From Gammaproteobacteria bacterium (GTDB lineage Bacteria; Pseudomonadota; Gammaproteobacteria; Steroidobacterales; Steroidobacteraceae): a stretch of 64,000 nucleotides of DNA. Shown in pieces: positions 6,786 to 15,180 of the stretch (position 1 is the stretch's first letter; each line of letters starts with the position of its first letter). Under the pieces are notes generated by a model. The model searched no databases, was not told the DNA's origin, and saw only the letters and a list, made by a program, of their open reading frames with translations. The stretch is from positions 19,343-83,342 of the forward strand of contig JAQGOG010000112.1 in NCBI GenBank assembly GCA_028293765.1, written 5' to 3'. A program made the position numbers and the translations under genes.

Positions 6786-9341
6786 TTACGCGAGACCGAA
6801 AGTCAGATCCTTCTGCGACAGGAGCCGGATCGGAACGCGCGGCACGTGCCAGATCTCCCGGGCGTACTCCTGGATCGTGCGGTCGGAGGAAAAAATCCCC
6901 GCGCGCGCGACATTCAGGATCGACATACGGCTCCAGTGGCGCGCGTCCTCATAGGCGTGGGCCACCTGCGTCTGGCAGTCGACATACGACTGGAAATCCG
7001 CCAGCAGCATGTACGTATCCCAATGGAGGAGGCCGTCGACGATGGACCGGAATTGCGTCGGGTCGCCGCGCGAGAAAAATCCCTCGCTGATGAGATCGAG
7101 TACCTGCCGCAGCTCGGGATTGCTTTCGTAGAAGGCCGCCGGCCGGTAGCCGTCACGGCGCAGGCCGTCGACCTCCGCCGACGTGAGGCCGAACATGAAG
7201 AAGTTCTCTGGCCCCACCTCGTTGCGGATCTCGATGTTGGCGCCGTCCAGGGTACCGATCGTCAGGGCGCCATTCATGCAGAACTTCATGTTACCCGTAC
7301 CGGACGCCTCCTTGCCGGCCGTGGAGATCTGCTCCGACAGATCGGCCGCGGGATAGACGCGCTGCCCGTTGGTGACGTTGAAGTTCGGCAGGAACACCAC
7401 CTTTAGGCGGTCGCGTACCTGCGGATCGCGGTTCACCACATCGCCGACCGCGTTGATGAGCTTGATGATGAGCTTCGCGAGGTGGTAGCCGGGGGCCGCC
7501 TTGCCGCCGAAGATGAAGGTCCGCGGCCGCATGTCGAAATGCGGATCCGACTTGAGACGGTGATACAGCGCGATGATGTGCAGGACGTTCAGGTGCTGGC
7601 GCTTGTATTCATGGATGCGCTTCACCTGCACGTCGAACAGCGAGTCCGGGTCGATCGACACGCCGGTTCGGTCGCGCGCCAGCACGGCGAGATCTTCCTT
7701 GTTGGCGCGCTTGATCTGCTGCCAGCTCTGCTGGAACTGCGGATCGTCGGCGAATTTCTCGAGCGCCACGAGTTTGCCGAGATCCTTGACCCAACCCTCG
7801 CCGATGGCGTCGCAGATGAGTCCGGCGAGCCGCGGGTTCGTGAGCGCGAGCCAGCGGCGCGGCGTCACACCGTTGGTCTTGTTGCTGAACTTCTCCGGCC
7901 ACAGGTCGTAAAAGTCCTTGAGCAGGTTCTGCTTGATCAGCTGCGAGTGCAGGTCGGCGACGCCGTTGACGGCGTGACTGCCGACGCAGGCGAGATGCGC
8001 CATACGCACGTAGCGCCCGCCATGCTCGTCGATGAGCGACAGCCGGACGATCCGCGCCTCATCGCCGAAGAAGCGAATGCGCACCTCATCGAGAAAGCGC
8101 GCGTTGATCTCATAGACGATCTCGAGGTGCCGCGGCAGGACCTTGCCGAACACCGCAATGGGCCAGCACTCCAGCGCCTCGGGCAGCAGGGTGTGGTTGG
8201 TATAAGCGAACGTCCTGCAGGTGATCGACCAGGCGCTCTGCCAATCCATGGCATGCTCGTCGACCAGCAGGCGCATGAGCTCGGCCACGGCGATCGAGGG
8301 ATGGGTGTCGTTCAACTGAACGGCGAACTTCTCGTGGAAGCGGGTCACCGGAATCTGCTGGACACGCAGGATGCGCAACATGTCCTGGAGCGAGCAGCAG
8401 ACGAAGAAGTACTGCTGCTCCAGCCGCAGCTCCTTGCCCTTGACCGACTCGTCGTTCGGGTAGAGCACCTTGCTGAGGTTCTCGGAAGTCACCTTCTGAT
8501 TTACGGCGCCGTAGTAATCGCCGCTGTTGAAAGCGGAGAAGTCGAAAGATTCGGGCGCTTCGGCCTTCCATAACCGCAAGGTGTTGGCGGTGTTGACCCG
8601 ATAGCCGAGGATCGGCGTGTCATACGGCACGCCAGTGACGATACGTTGCGGAGCCCAGCGCACCCGCATCCGACCCTCGTGGTCGACGTAGCTCTCGGTG
8701 GAGCCGCCCAGCTTTACCTCCACCGCCCATTCCGGTCGCGCGATCTCCCATGCGTTGCCAAAGCGCAGCCATTTGTCGGTGCGCTCGATCTGCCAGCCGT
8801 CGACGATCTCCTGTTGAAAGATGCCGAACTCGTAGCGGATCCCGTAGCCGATCGAGGGAAGCTCCAGCGTGGCCATCGAGTCCAGGAAGCAGGCCGCGAG
8901 ACGCCCCAGGCCGCCATTGCCCAGGCCGGGCTCATCCTCGCAGGCGAGCAGTTCCTCGAAGTCCAGGCCGAGCTCGCCGACCGCCTCGCGCACCTCCGCT
9001 GAAATGCCGAGGTTCAGGAGGTTGTTGCCGAGATGGGGCCCCATCAGAAACTCGGCGGACAGGTAGGCGACGGTGCGCGAGCCGTGGGTCGTGTAGGCCT
9101 CGGCCGTGCTGATCCACCGATGCAACATGCGGTCGCGTACGGTGAAGGCGAGCGCCATGTAATAGTCGCGCTTGGTGGCGAGCGCGGGGATCTTCCCCTG
9201 TACGTAAAACAGATTGTCGAGGAAGGCGTGCTTGAAGGCCTCCATGCTCAGGTCGACGCGGTCGGCGGCGACGCGGTCGGCGGCGACGCGGTCGTCCTCG
9301 GCACGTTCGTCCTCGGGCGGAGTCAGCACACGCACATTCAT
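6786..9341 (-). CDS. glgP: Glycogen/starch/maltodextrin phosphorylase
   Basis: An 851-aa cytosolic enzyme that releases glucose-1-phosphate from alpha-1,4-glucans using pyridoxal phosphate. Conserved blocks are in order: YLSAEFLMGPHLGNNL, DEPGLGNGGLGRLAACFLDS, FAVQLNDTHPS, TNGVTPRRW, VKRIHEYKRQ, and the cofactor lysine segment EASGTGNMKFCMNG. Length is normal (about 810-850 aa). The start at 9341 gives an unusual acidic lead-in containing two exact copies of VAADR, made by a 15-bp tandem duplication. No other glycogen genes are close by, so it appears to be a stand-alone locus. Confidence 0.96.
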   Translation of the reverse strand: MNVRVLTPPEDERAEDDRVAADRVAADRVDLSMEAFKHAFLDNLFYVQGKIPALATKRDYYMALAFTVRDRMLHRWISTAEAYTTHGSRTVAYLSAEFLMGPHLGNNLLNLGISAEVREAVGELGLDFEELLACEDEPGLGNGGLGRLAACFLDSMATLELPSIGYGIRYEFGIFQQEIVDGWQIERTDKWLRFGNAWEIARPEWAVEVKLGGSTESYVDHEGRMRVRWAPQRIVTGVPYDTPILGYRVNTANTLRLWKAEAPESFDFSAFNSGDYYGAVNQKVTSENLSKVLYPNDESVKGKELRLEQQYFFVCCSLQDMLRILRVQQIPVTRFHEKFAVQLNDTHPSIAVAELMRLLVDEHAMDWQSAWSITCRTFAYTNHTLLPEALECWPIAVFGKVLPRHLEIVYEINARFLDEVRIRFFGDEARIVRLSLIDEHGGRYVRMAHLACVGSHAVNGVADLHSQLIKQNLLKDFYDLWPEKFSNKTNGVTPRRWLALTNPRLAGLICDAIGEGWVKDLGKLVALEKFADDPQFQQSWQQIKRANKEDLAVLARDRTGVSIDPDSLFDVQVKRIHEYKRQHLNVLHIIALYHRLKSDPHFDMRPRTFIFGGKAAPGYHLAKLIIKLINAVGDVVNRDPQVRDRLKVVFLPNFNVTNGQRVYPAADLSEQISTAGKEASGTGNMKFCMNGALTIGTLDGANIEIRNEVGPENFFMFGLTSAEVDGLRRDGYRPAAFYESNPELRQVLDLISEGFFSRGDPTQFRSIVDGLLHWDTYMLLADFQSYVDCQTQVAHAYEDARHWSRMSILNVARAGIFSSDRTIQEYAREIWHVPRVPIRLLSQKDLTFGLA
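9261..9290. repeat. 15-bp tandem duplication in the glgP N-terminus
   Basis: Two exact copies of GTCGGCGGCGACGCG lie side by side, with partial copies on both flanks. They encode the repeated VAADR in the acidic leader ahead of the conserved phosphorylase fold. The repeat length keeps the reading frame. Confidence 0.9.
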
Positions 9342-9740
9342 GTTGTCGCCGTACTTGAGCGGGGACAACGCCCCTGTGCACTGGCTCTGCAAGTTCCATG
9401 CGTGTCTGGCGGCCCTCAGCGCGCACGCGCGCGACGGGCGAAAACTCCAGCGCTTTCAAATTGTTGGATCGGTGATGGCGTCTTGGCCGCGACCCGCGTA
9501 ATTGAGGCGGCTGCACCAGGAAGGCTTACGACGTAAAGGCATGCACCACAACGGTGCGCGAGCAATACGCTCGGGCGCAGCACCAGCGTCGCTTGGCTTT
9601 ACCGCCCGCAGGCCTGGCACCGCGTTGCCCGCCGCACGGCGCCCTGCCCTGTTCTGGTCTAGAGGATGCTTGAGGCTCGCCGGTCGCGTCGCGCCCCTTA
9701 CCGGCGCGTCTCGCCCTGCACGCCGCGCTTAAGAAAAAAA
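9342..9740. other. Intergenic region upstream of glgP
   Basis: About 400 bases between the glgP start and the terminator of the TonB-dependent receptor gene. It must contain the glgP promoter, but I can point to no clear -10/-35 pair. Small open frames here are not supported by composition or ribosome sites. No RNA gene is recognisable. Confidence 0.6.
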
Positions 9741-9769
9741 GCCGCCGGCACGTAGCGCGTGCCGGCGGC
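9734..9769 (-). terminator. Strong Rho-independent terminator of the TonB-dependent receptor gene
   Basis: A perfect 12-bp stem (GCCGCCGGCACG / CGTGCCGGCGGC) with a 5-nt loop occupies 9741-9769. On the minus strand it is followed by a run of seven T (9734-9740). It lies 36 bases past the stop of the receptor gene, exactly where its transcript should end. Confidence 0.93.
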
Positions 9770-9805
9770 ATCCATCATCGCCGTGGCCGTGAGGCCCTCT
9801 CGTTA

Positions 9806-12244
9806 TTACTTGTTGCCGAAGTTGTACTTCGCGGTAACGCCCCACATGCGCGGTGCGCCCGGTTGCCCGGACATCTGGCCTTCGCCAAACGCGGTCAGGT
9901 CGAAAATGGACACGTAGTACTTCTTGTTAGTCAGGTTTGTTACGTATCCAGCAACTTCCCACTTCGCTTCCGACGAGTCCCACGTCACGCGACCGTCGGT
10001 CAACGTGCGTGCGGGCATGCGCGCCAGCGGGTTGCTGTTGTTGATCACGTCTGCAAACACTTCCGTCTGGTACGTCGCGTCCAGTCGAGGTGTCAGCTTG
10101 CTGCCATTCGGCAGCGAAAGCGCGTACGCGACGCCGAAGTTACCCTTGAACTTGGGCCGTCCGGGGGGAATGTCGGCCGTACCCGGGTTGCCGTTGATGC
10201 AGTTGACGCCATTTGCAGCCGCGGCGCCGAGATCCTGACAGCCCACAGCATTACCCAGCTTGTACTTGAAGTTCGTGTAGCCGCCGGAGAGCGTCAGAGT
10301 GAGCCCGCCGATGGGTTGCGCCTCCAGCTCGAACTCGCCGCCGCTGATATTGGCGCCACCCGAGATGTTCTGGATGCCCGTGTACGGGACGCCGTTCTTG
10401 TCGAGGGCCTGGGAGTTCAACTGGTAATCGCGATACAAGCCGTAGAAGGCCGCGAGATTCGCGCGCAGGCGGTGATCGAACCACTCGCTCTTCATGCCCA
10501 CCTCGTATTCCGTCAACTTCTCGGGGCCGAAGGAGTTGATCTGGGAGGCGGCGAACGGCCGCGGATTGAAGCCGCCGCCGCGGAACCCCGTAGTCGCCGA
10601 GACATACGTCATGAAATTCGGCGTCCAGCGGTAGTTGAGGGCCGCCTTCCAGTCGAGGTGGCTGTAGGAAGTCTCGTAGGGACCGACCTGGCCGAAGAAG
10701 CTGTAGTACGTGTACTCCTTCTTCTCATGACTCCAGCGGGCACCCACGATCGCGTCCATCTGGTCGGTGATGTGGAAGGTCGGCTGGAAGAACACCGCGT
10801 AGTTCTTGTCCTTGGCCGGGGAGTTCTGGTTGAAATCCAGGCCGTTGTTCGGCAACGGCGCGCCGGCGGAGAAGAAGCTCAGGTTGATGTGGCCGCGATT
10901 GAGCGTGTAGCCGTCGAAATAGAAGGCGCCCGTGGCCCAATCCACCTTGTCGTCGAACGCTTTGCCGGTAACCTGCAGCTCTTCCGTGAACTGATGATGG
11001 TCGAGCAGGTTGTAAGCGTAGGCGATCGGCAGGGGGGAGTTGTCCTGGTCGTCGGAGAAATCACCCCAGTAGTCGAGATAGGAGGTGATGAGCTTGACAT
11101 GAATTCCCTGCATCGGGTCCAGGTCGAGCACGTCGCCCACGGTGTAGTTGTGCAGCGTGCTGACTGGCGGAAAGGCACGGTTATCACGCGTGTCGTAGAA
11201 CGTCGAGTAGGTCGTGCGATAGTCGTTGGTGACGAAACGGCTGTCATAATTCACGCCGAAAGTCGGATAGAGATACTTCGCGTTGTAGCCCTGCAGCTGC
11301 GGGGAAATCGCGGGGTTCGCGATCAGCATCACTTCGGGAGCCGCTTCCGACTTGTCGTCCACGATGGTGGCGGTGAGAGTGTTTTCCGCATTGTCACTGA
11401 TGATCCAGCGCAGCGCAGCGCGTGCTCCAGCGACGTTCTGGCCACCCTCGGTGCCCAGGGTGCAGCTGCCCGAACCCGTCATCTGACTCTTCAGCCCAAT
11501 AGTGGGGTTGGGATTGACCGCGTATCCCTGGCTCGCGCCCAGATCCGGATGCGCGCAGGCGTAGTCCACGCGGTTCACGAATCCGTCCTTTTGCTTGGAC
11601 ATGACGGAAACGCGCAGGAACAGCTTGTCCTGAATGAGCGACAGATCGTAGGCGCCGCGGATATAGCGGGTGTTGTAATTACCCAACGTGGATTCCAGGT
11701 AGCCCGTGCCGTCGCCGGTGGGCTTCTTGGAGATCATGCGGATCGCACCGCCGATCGAGTTTTTGCCGAACAGCGTGCCTTGCGGACCGCGCAGCACCTC
11801 GACGCGTTCGAGGTCCAACAGATCGAGCACCGAGCCGAATGTGGTCGCGAAATAGACATCGTCGACGTAAACGCCCACGCCGGGCTCGCCGGCGGCGAGG
11901 TTGAAGTCGCCCTGGCCGATGCCGCGGATGAATGCTGCGTTGGTCTTTCCGAAAGCCGCGCTCGCCTCGAACATCGTGACGTTGGGCGCGATTTTGGCGA
12001 TATCGGGCAGGCTGGTGATGTTGCGCGATTCGAGCTGATCGCCCGAGATCGCCGTAATGGCCAGCGGGGTCTCCTGCAATTTCTCCGAGCGGAACTGCGC
12101 GGTGACGACGATCTCCTGCAGCATATCCCCCGTGTCGGCGGCGGGTGGCGGTGCGGCCTGCGCGAAGGCGGCCGATTGTCCCAGAGCGAGCGCGCCCATC
12201 GTGGAAGCGATGGTCAGCGCCACATGTGCTCTTACCTTGGTCAT
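9806..12244 (-). CDS. TonB-dependent outer-membrane receptor
   Basis: An 812-aa outer-membrane transporter. The signal peptide spans about residues 1-29 (ends SAAFAQA). A plug domain follows, beginning EIVVTAQFRSEKLQETPLAI and containing FIRGIGQ, VYVDDVYF and VEVLRGPQGTLFGKNSIGGAI. The rest is a 22-strand-type barrel ending in aromatic residues (AKYNFGNK). The pattern fits the large family of receptors for plant- or steroid-derived compounds in sphingomonads and steroid-degrading gammaproteobacteria rather than a siderophore receptor, but the ligand is unknown. The ribosome site is AGGGGGAATTC before ATG. An MFS permease lies upstream on the same strand, suggesting shared use of one substrate. 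Confidence 0.95.
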   Translation of the reverse strand: MTKVRAHVALTIASTMGALALGQSAAFAQAAPPPAADTGDMLQEIVVTAQFRSEKLQETPLAITAISGDQLESRNITSLPDIAKIAPNVTMFEASAAFGKTNAAFIRGIGQGDFNLAAGEPGVGVYVDDVYFATTFGSVLDLLDLERVEVLRGPQGTLFGKNSIGGAIRMISKKPTGDGTGYLESTLGNYNTRYIRGAYDLSLIQDKLFLRVSVMSKQKDGFVNRVDYACAHPDLGASQGYAVNPNPTIGLKSQMTGSGSCTLGTEGGQNVAGARAALRWIISDNAENTLTATIVDDKSEAAPEVMLIANPAISPQLQGYNAKYLYPTFGVNYDSRFVTNDYRTTYSTFYDTRDNRAFPPVSTLHNYTVGDVLDLDPMQGIHVKLITSYLDYWGDFSDDQDNSPLPIAYAYNLLDHHQFTEELQVTGKAFDDKVDWATGAFYFDGYTLNRGHINLSFFSAGAPLPNNGLDFNQNSPAKDKNYAVFFQPTFHITDQMDAIVGARWSHEKKEYTYYSFFGQVGPYETSYSHLDWKAALNYRWTPNFMTYVSATTGFRGGGFNPRPFAASQINSFGPEKLTEYEVGMKSEWFDHRLRANLAAFYGLYRDYQLNSQALDKNGVPYTGIQNISGGANISGGEFELEAQPIGGLTLTLSGGYTNFKYKLGNAVGCQDLGAAAANGVNCINGNPGTADIPPGRPKFKGNFGVAYALSLPNGSKLTPRLDATYQTEVFADVINNSNPLARMPARTLTDGRVTWDSSEAKWEVAGYVTNLTNKKYYVSIFDLTAFGEGQMSGQPGAPRMWGVTAKYNFGNK

Positions 12245-12570
12245 GAATTCCCCCTACTCGGAAATGACGTATCAAAAAAACCGCGGGATCGGTTGCGGTC
12301 TAGCAAATCTCTCCCGAACACGGTGCATCAATTCGGCGCGCGCGGCGCTGGGTCGCGGCGACGCGACGAGATGCAGCCGGATGGAGGGTGCCAGTTTAAC
12401 GGCTTACAGACTGTGAATTTAAGCGGGTCTTGAACTCACGCGGAACGGTGAGTCGACTAAAAAGGAACACTGTCACGTTATGAATGTCCCGCCCGGGCCG
12501 GATGTATCAAATCCGCAACAACAGTCGCTCCCGGGGACCAATCTGTGCGGCTGGAGTTGCGCCGTATCGT
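12245..12570. other. Intergenic region between MFS and TonB-dependent receptor genes
   Basis: 326 bases between two genes read on the minus strand. Besides the hairpin at 12274-12299 it holds a short inverted repeat, ACTCAC/GTGAGT with an 8-nt loop, near 12434. No convincing promoter, gene or RNA was seen. Confidence 0.6.
12274..12299 (-). terminator. Hairpin plus T-run just upstream of the TonB-dependent receptor gene
   Basis: On the minus strand ACCGC pairs with GCGGT over a 10-nt loop and is followed directly by seven T. It lies about 30 bases before the receptor's start codon. It could end transcription from the MFS gene or act as an attenuator in the receptor leader. The stem is short, so strength is doubtful. 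Confidence 0.4.
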
Positions 12571-14019
12571 TCACACACCAGGCGCGGCAGTCGCGCCGAG
12601 GGCCGGGCCGGGGGGCACGTAGCGCGTTTCCAGATCGCGGCGCAGGGTCCTCGAAGCAAGAAAGTAATGGAGGCTTGCCCACACGAAGGTCAGGGACATC
12701 GTCATGAGCGCGTGCTTGAGACCTATCGCGGAGGCGCTCGAGCAGGCTTGCAGGAGCGCGTCCGCCGTGCCCACAACCGGCCGGCCCTTGGGACAGGAGG
12801 CTGCGTAGCTGCCGATCGTAAATGCGCTGCGTGCGAATCGATCGCTCAGCAACCCCACGATGGTGGGCCCGAAGCCGATCCCCACCAGTCCGATGACGAA
12901 GTTGAAAACGAATGAGGAGGACGCCCGCATGCTCGCGCCCACCATGTTCTGCGCCATGGCCAGCGTCGGCGTCCAATAAACGAACAGCATGATGTGGCCG
13001 GCTATGAGGATGGCGACGGTCGCGGCGACGGTCGCCTGATTGAAGCCGACCAGGAATGCCGGCGTCGCCAGCAATAACGTCAGCGACGGCCCCCAGACGT
13101 ACCAGCGCTTATCGTGGCGCCCCGCCCAATCCACACCGAAGCCCCCGAGTAGCAAGCCGGAAGCCATCGCGCCGCCGGCCACCAGCGACAGCAGCCGCCC
13201 CGCCTCGGCGAAACCCAAGTGAAAGTTGCGGACGAGGAATTGACCAAAAAACTGCCCGATGCCATTCATCGAGATGGCCGCCAGAGCGCAGCCGGCCAGC
13301 AGGTGACGCACCGAGGGTTTGGACAGGAGGAATTTCAACACCTGGATCATGGAAGGCGGCGGTCCCACCACGGCGCCGGCGCCAGCGGGATCCGACATGC
13401 CCCGAGGAGGCTCGCGCAATGTCAGGAAGGCGAGCACCGCGACGACGATGCCCGGCGCTCCAACGGCAACGAACGCGGCCCGCCAGCTCACGTGCTCCGC
13501 CATCCAGCCGCCGAGCATGGATCCGAACACGACGCCGATGGGCGCACCGAGCCAGATCAGCGACATCGCCGAGGCGCGGCGCTCCATGCCGTAGTGATCG
13601 CCTATCAGCGAGCCCACCGGCGGCATGAAGCCGGCATCGCCTACACCCACGCCGACGCGACACAGCAGCAGTTGCCAGAAGCTGTTCGCCTTCCCGCACA
13701 GCGAGACCATCACGCCGAAGATGGCAACGGAGGCGGAAATGATTTTCGTGCGGCTCACGTGCTCGGCCAGGCGCGCAATCGGCAGCGCCAGCACCGAATA
13801 GAAGATCGCAAAGGCAAGACCCTGCACGAGCCCCATCTGCGCGTCGCTCAATCCGAGATCGAGCTTGATCGCCTGCGCCGAGGCCGCCATGCTCTGACGG
13901 TCGGCGAGATTCAACGCGTTGGTGAGAAGCAATACGAACAGCAGCCAGGACCTGTAGCCCTTGGAAAACAGGGTGTTGACAGGCCGTTCGCTCGCGGCCG
14001 TCGCCGATTCTTGTCGCAT
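12571..14019 (-). CDS. MFS transporter
   Basis: A 482-aa permease with twelve predicted helices. The A-motif loop is degenerate (IARLAEHVSRTK), the helix 1-2 region reads NALNLADRQSMAA, and VGVGVGDAGFMPPVGSLIGDHY lies in helix 4-5, the layout of spinster-like MFS proteins. The ribosome site is GAGGGGGGACTC. It has the same strand and general type as the permease at 28293-29648, so the two are probably paralogues. Its position ahead of a TonB-dependent receptor suggests the two act on one compound across the inner and outer membranes, which is inference. Confidence 0.92.
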   Translation of the reverse strand: MRQESATAASERPVNTLFSKGYRSWLLFVLLLTNALNLADRQSMAASAQAIKLDLGLSDAQMGLVQGLAFAIFYSVLALPIARLAEHVSRTKIISASVAIFGVMVSLCGKANSFWQLLLCRVGVGVGDAGFMPPVGSLIGDHYGMERRASAMSLIWLGAPIGVVFGSMLGGWMAEHVSWRAAFVAVGAPGIVVAVLAFLTLREPPRGMSDPAGAGAVVGPPPSMIQVLKFLLSKPSVRHLLAGCALAAISMNGIGQFFGQFLVRNFHLGFAEAGRLLSLVAGGAMASGLLLGGFGVDWAGRHDKRWYVWGPSLTLLLATPAFLVGFNQATVAATVAILIAGHIMLFVYWTPTLAMAQNMVGASMRASSSFVFNFVIGLVGIGFGPTIVGLLSDRFARSAFTIGSYAASCPKGRPVVGTADALLQACSSASAIGLKHALMTMSLTFVWASLHYFLASRTLRRDLETRYVPPGPALGATAAPGV

Positions 14020-14159
14020 GAGTCCCCCCTCGATGGCGGGCTACCTTGCGGCAACCCGCCAGTCGAACGCAAGCGCCGGTCTGCGCTCGCGCCGCGCCTC
14101 GGCCATTTGCCTGAGGGTCCTCGCGTCGGTGCTGGCTGACGGTATTCCGGTCTACGGGA

Positions 14160-14762
14160 TCAATGCGTAGACGGGCTCGCACGCCCCTGGCTCTGGCGTG
14201 CGGACGTGCCCTTCTTCGGATGATTGCCCTCGGCAAACTCTTCCAGCATCTTGCGATTGAATGCTGGGATGTCCGCAGGCTTGCGGCTCGAGACGAGACC
14301 GTTGTCGACGACGACTTCCTGATCCACCCACTTCGCGCCGGCGTTGCTGAGGTCGGCCTTCAATGAGGGCCACGACGTGATCGTGCGTCCTTTCGCAATC
14401 CCGGCGTCGATCAAGGTCCACGGGCCGTGGCAGATGACGGCGATCGGCTTGCCTGCGTCGAAGAACTCCCGCACGAACTGCAGCGCCTTGGGCTGGATAC
14501 GGAGTTGATCCGGATTGGCCACGCCGCCTGGTAGCAGCAGCGCGTCGAAGTTACCTGCATCGGCCTGGTCAAGCGGGACATCGACCTTGAACTTGTCGGC
14601 CTTGTCGAAGTGGTTCCAACCCTGCACTTCGCCGGAGGCCGGGGACACGATACGCGTCTCGGCGCCAGCCTCATCGAGCGCCTTCCTGGGCTCCGTAAGC
14701 TCCACCTGCTCGAAACCCTCGGCGACCAGTATCGCGACTTTCATTCCATTCAATGTTGCCAT
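14160..14762 (-). CDS. DJ-1/PfpI family protein (type 1 glutamine amidotransferase-like)
   Basis: A 200-aa cytosolic protein of the PfpI/YhbO branch, associated with repair of glycated molecules or with stress. The family start is VAILVAEGFEQVELTEP, and the nucleophile cysteine sits in AVICHGPW near residue 113 with the expected upstream glutamate. LLLPGGVANPDQLR matches the family oxyanion-loop region. The ATG at 14762 has a good ribosome site (GGAGAAAGAAGATC). The C-terminal tail after EEFAEGNHP is longer and more polar than in close relatives. Confidence 0.92.
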   Translation of the reverse strand: MATLNGMKVAILVAEGFEQVELTEPRKALDEAGAETRIVSPASGEVQGWNHFDKADKFKVDVPLDQADAGNFDALLLPGGVANPDQLRIQPKALQFVREFFDAGKPIAVICHGPWTLIDAGIAKGRTITSWPSLKADLSNAGAKWVDQEVVVDNGLVSSRKPADIPAFNRKMLEEFAEGNHPKKGTSARQSQGRASPSTH

Positions 14763-15180
14763 GATCTTCTTTCTCCTGTTACGCAGGCATTGCCTGCTCA
14801 CTGTCGATCCAGGGGTGCCCCTCGCGGGTCACCCCGTGCGACGCATGCATCGCACCCTCGCGGCCGGCGGCCGCTTGCTGTTCCAGCGACTCCTGAAACG
14901 ATCGCTGTAGAAAGAGGGGAGCACGGCGCGTGCCAGCACGCAACCTTGTGGTAAACCGCTGCGGCAAACATGCGGCGGTCAAGCCGTCGTTAGTGTCGGG
15001 CCGCCGCGCAGTCGCGGCCATCTCAGTGTCGCGGCCACCGCGATGTCGGGGCCGCCGCGCAGTGTCGCGGCCACCGCGATGTCGGGGCCACCGCGCTATT
15101 GTCCGGCATGCCGAGGTTCAGCGCGCGTTGTCATGCCGCAGCGCTTGGTTGAACGGTCTTGCGGTGAAACGCAGTTGCCT
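14763..15180. other. Intergenic region with GC-rich tandem repeats
   Basis: 418 bases separate the phosphodiesterase stop from the PfpI gene start. The central part is a GC-rich repeat block (listed separately). I see no gene, RNA or clear terminator in the rest. Confidence 0.6.
14993..15097. repeat. GC-rich degenerate tandem repeat, about 18-bp unit with 36-bp higher order
   Basis: Six units of 15-19 bp follow each other, all variants of GTGTCGCGGCCACCGCGAT and GTCGGGGCCGCCGCGCA. The last four form two 36-bp dimers (15026-15061 and 15062-15097) that differ at only two positions. Each unit is partly self-complementary (GCGGCCACCGCG), so the block may fold. It lies outside genes and is not CRISPR: there are no unique spacers. 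Confidence 0.85.

Noticed and set aside
9863..12433. 856-codon open frame on the plus strand
   Set aside because: It is fully antisense to the TonB-dependent receptor, whose sequence is clearly conserved. The antisense product is rich in Arg, Val, Glu and His with no family pattern, as expected from high-GC codon bias.
14993..15097. GC-rich repeats considered as a CRISPR array
   Set aside because: Units vary and abut each other without unique spacers; no cas genes are present.
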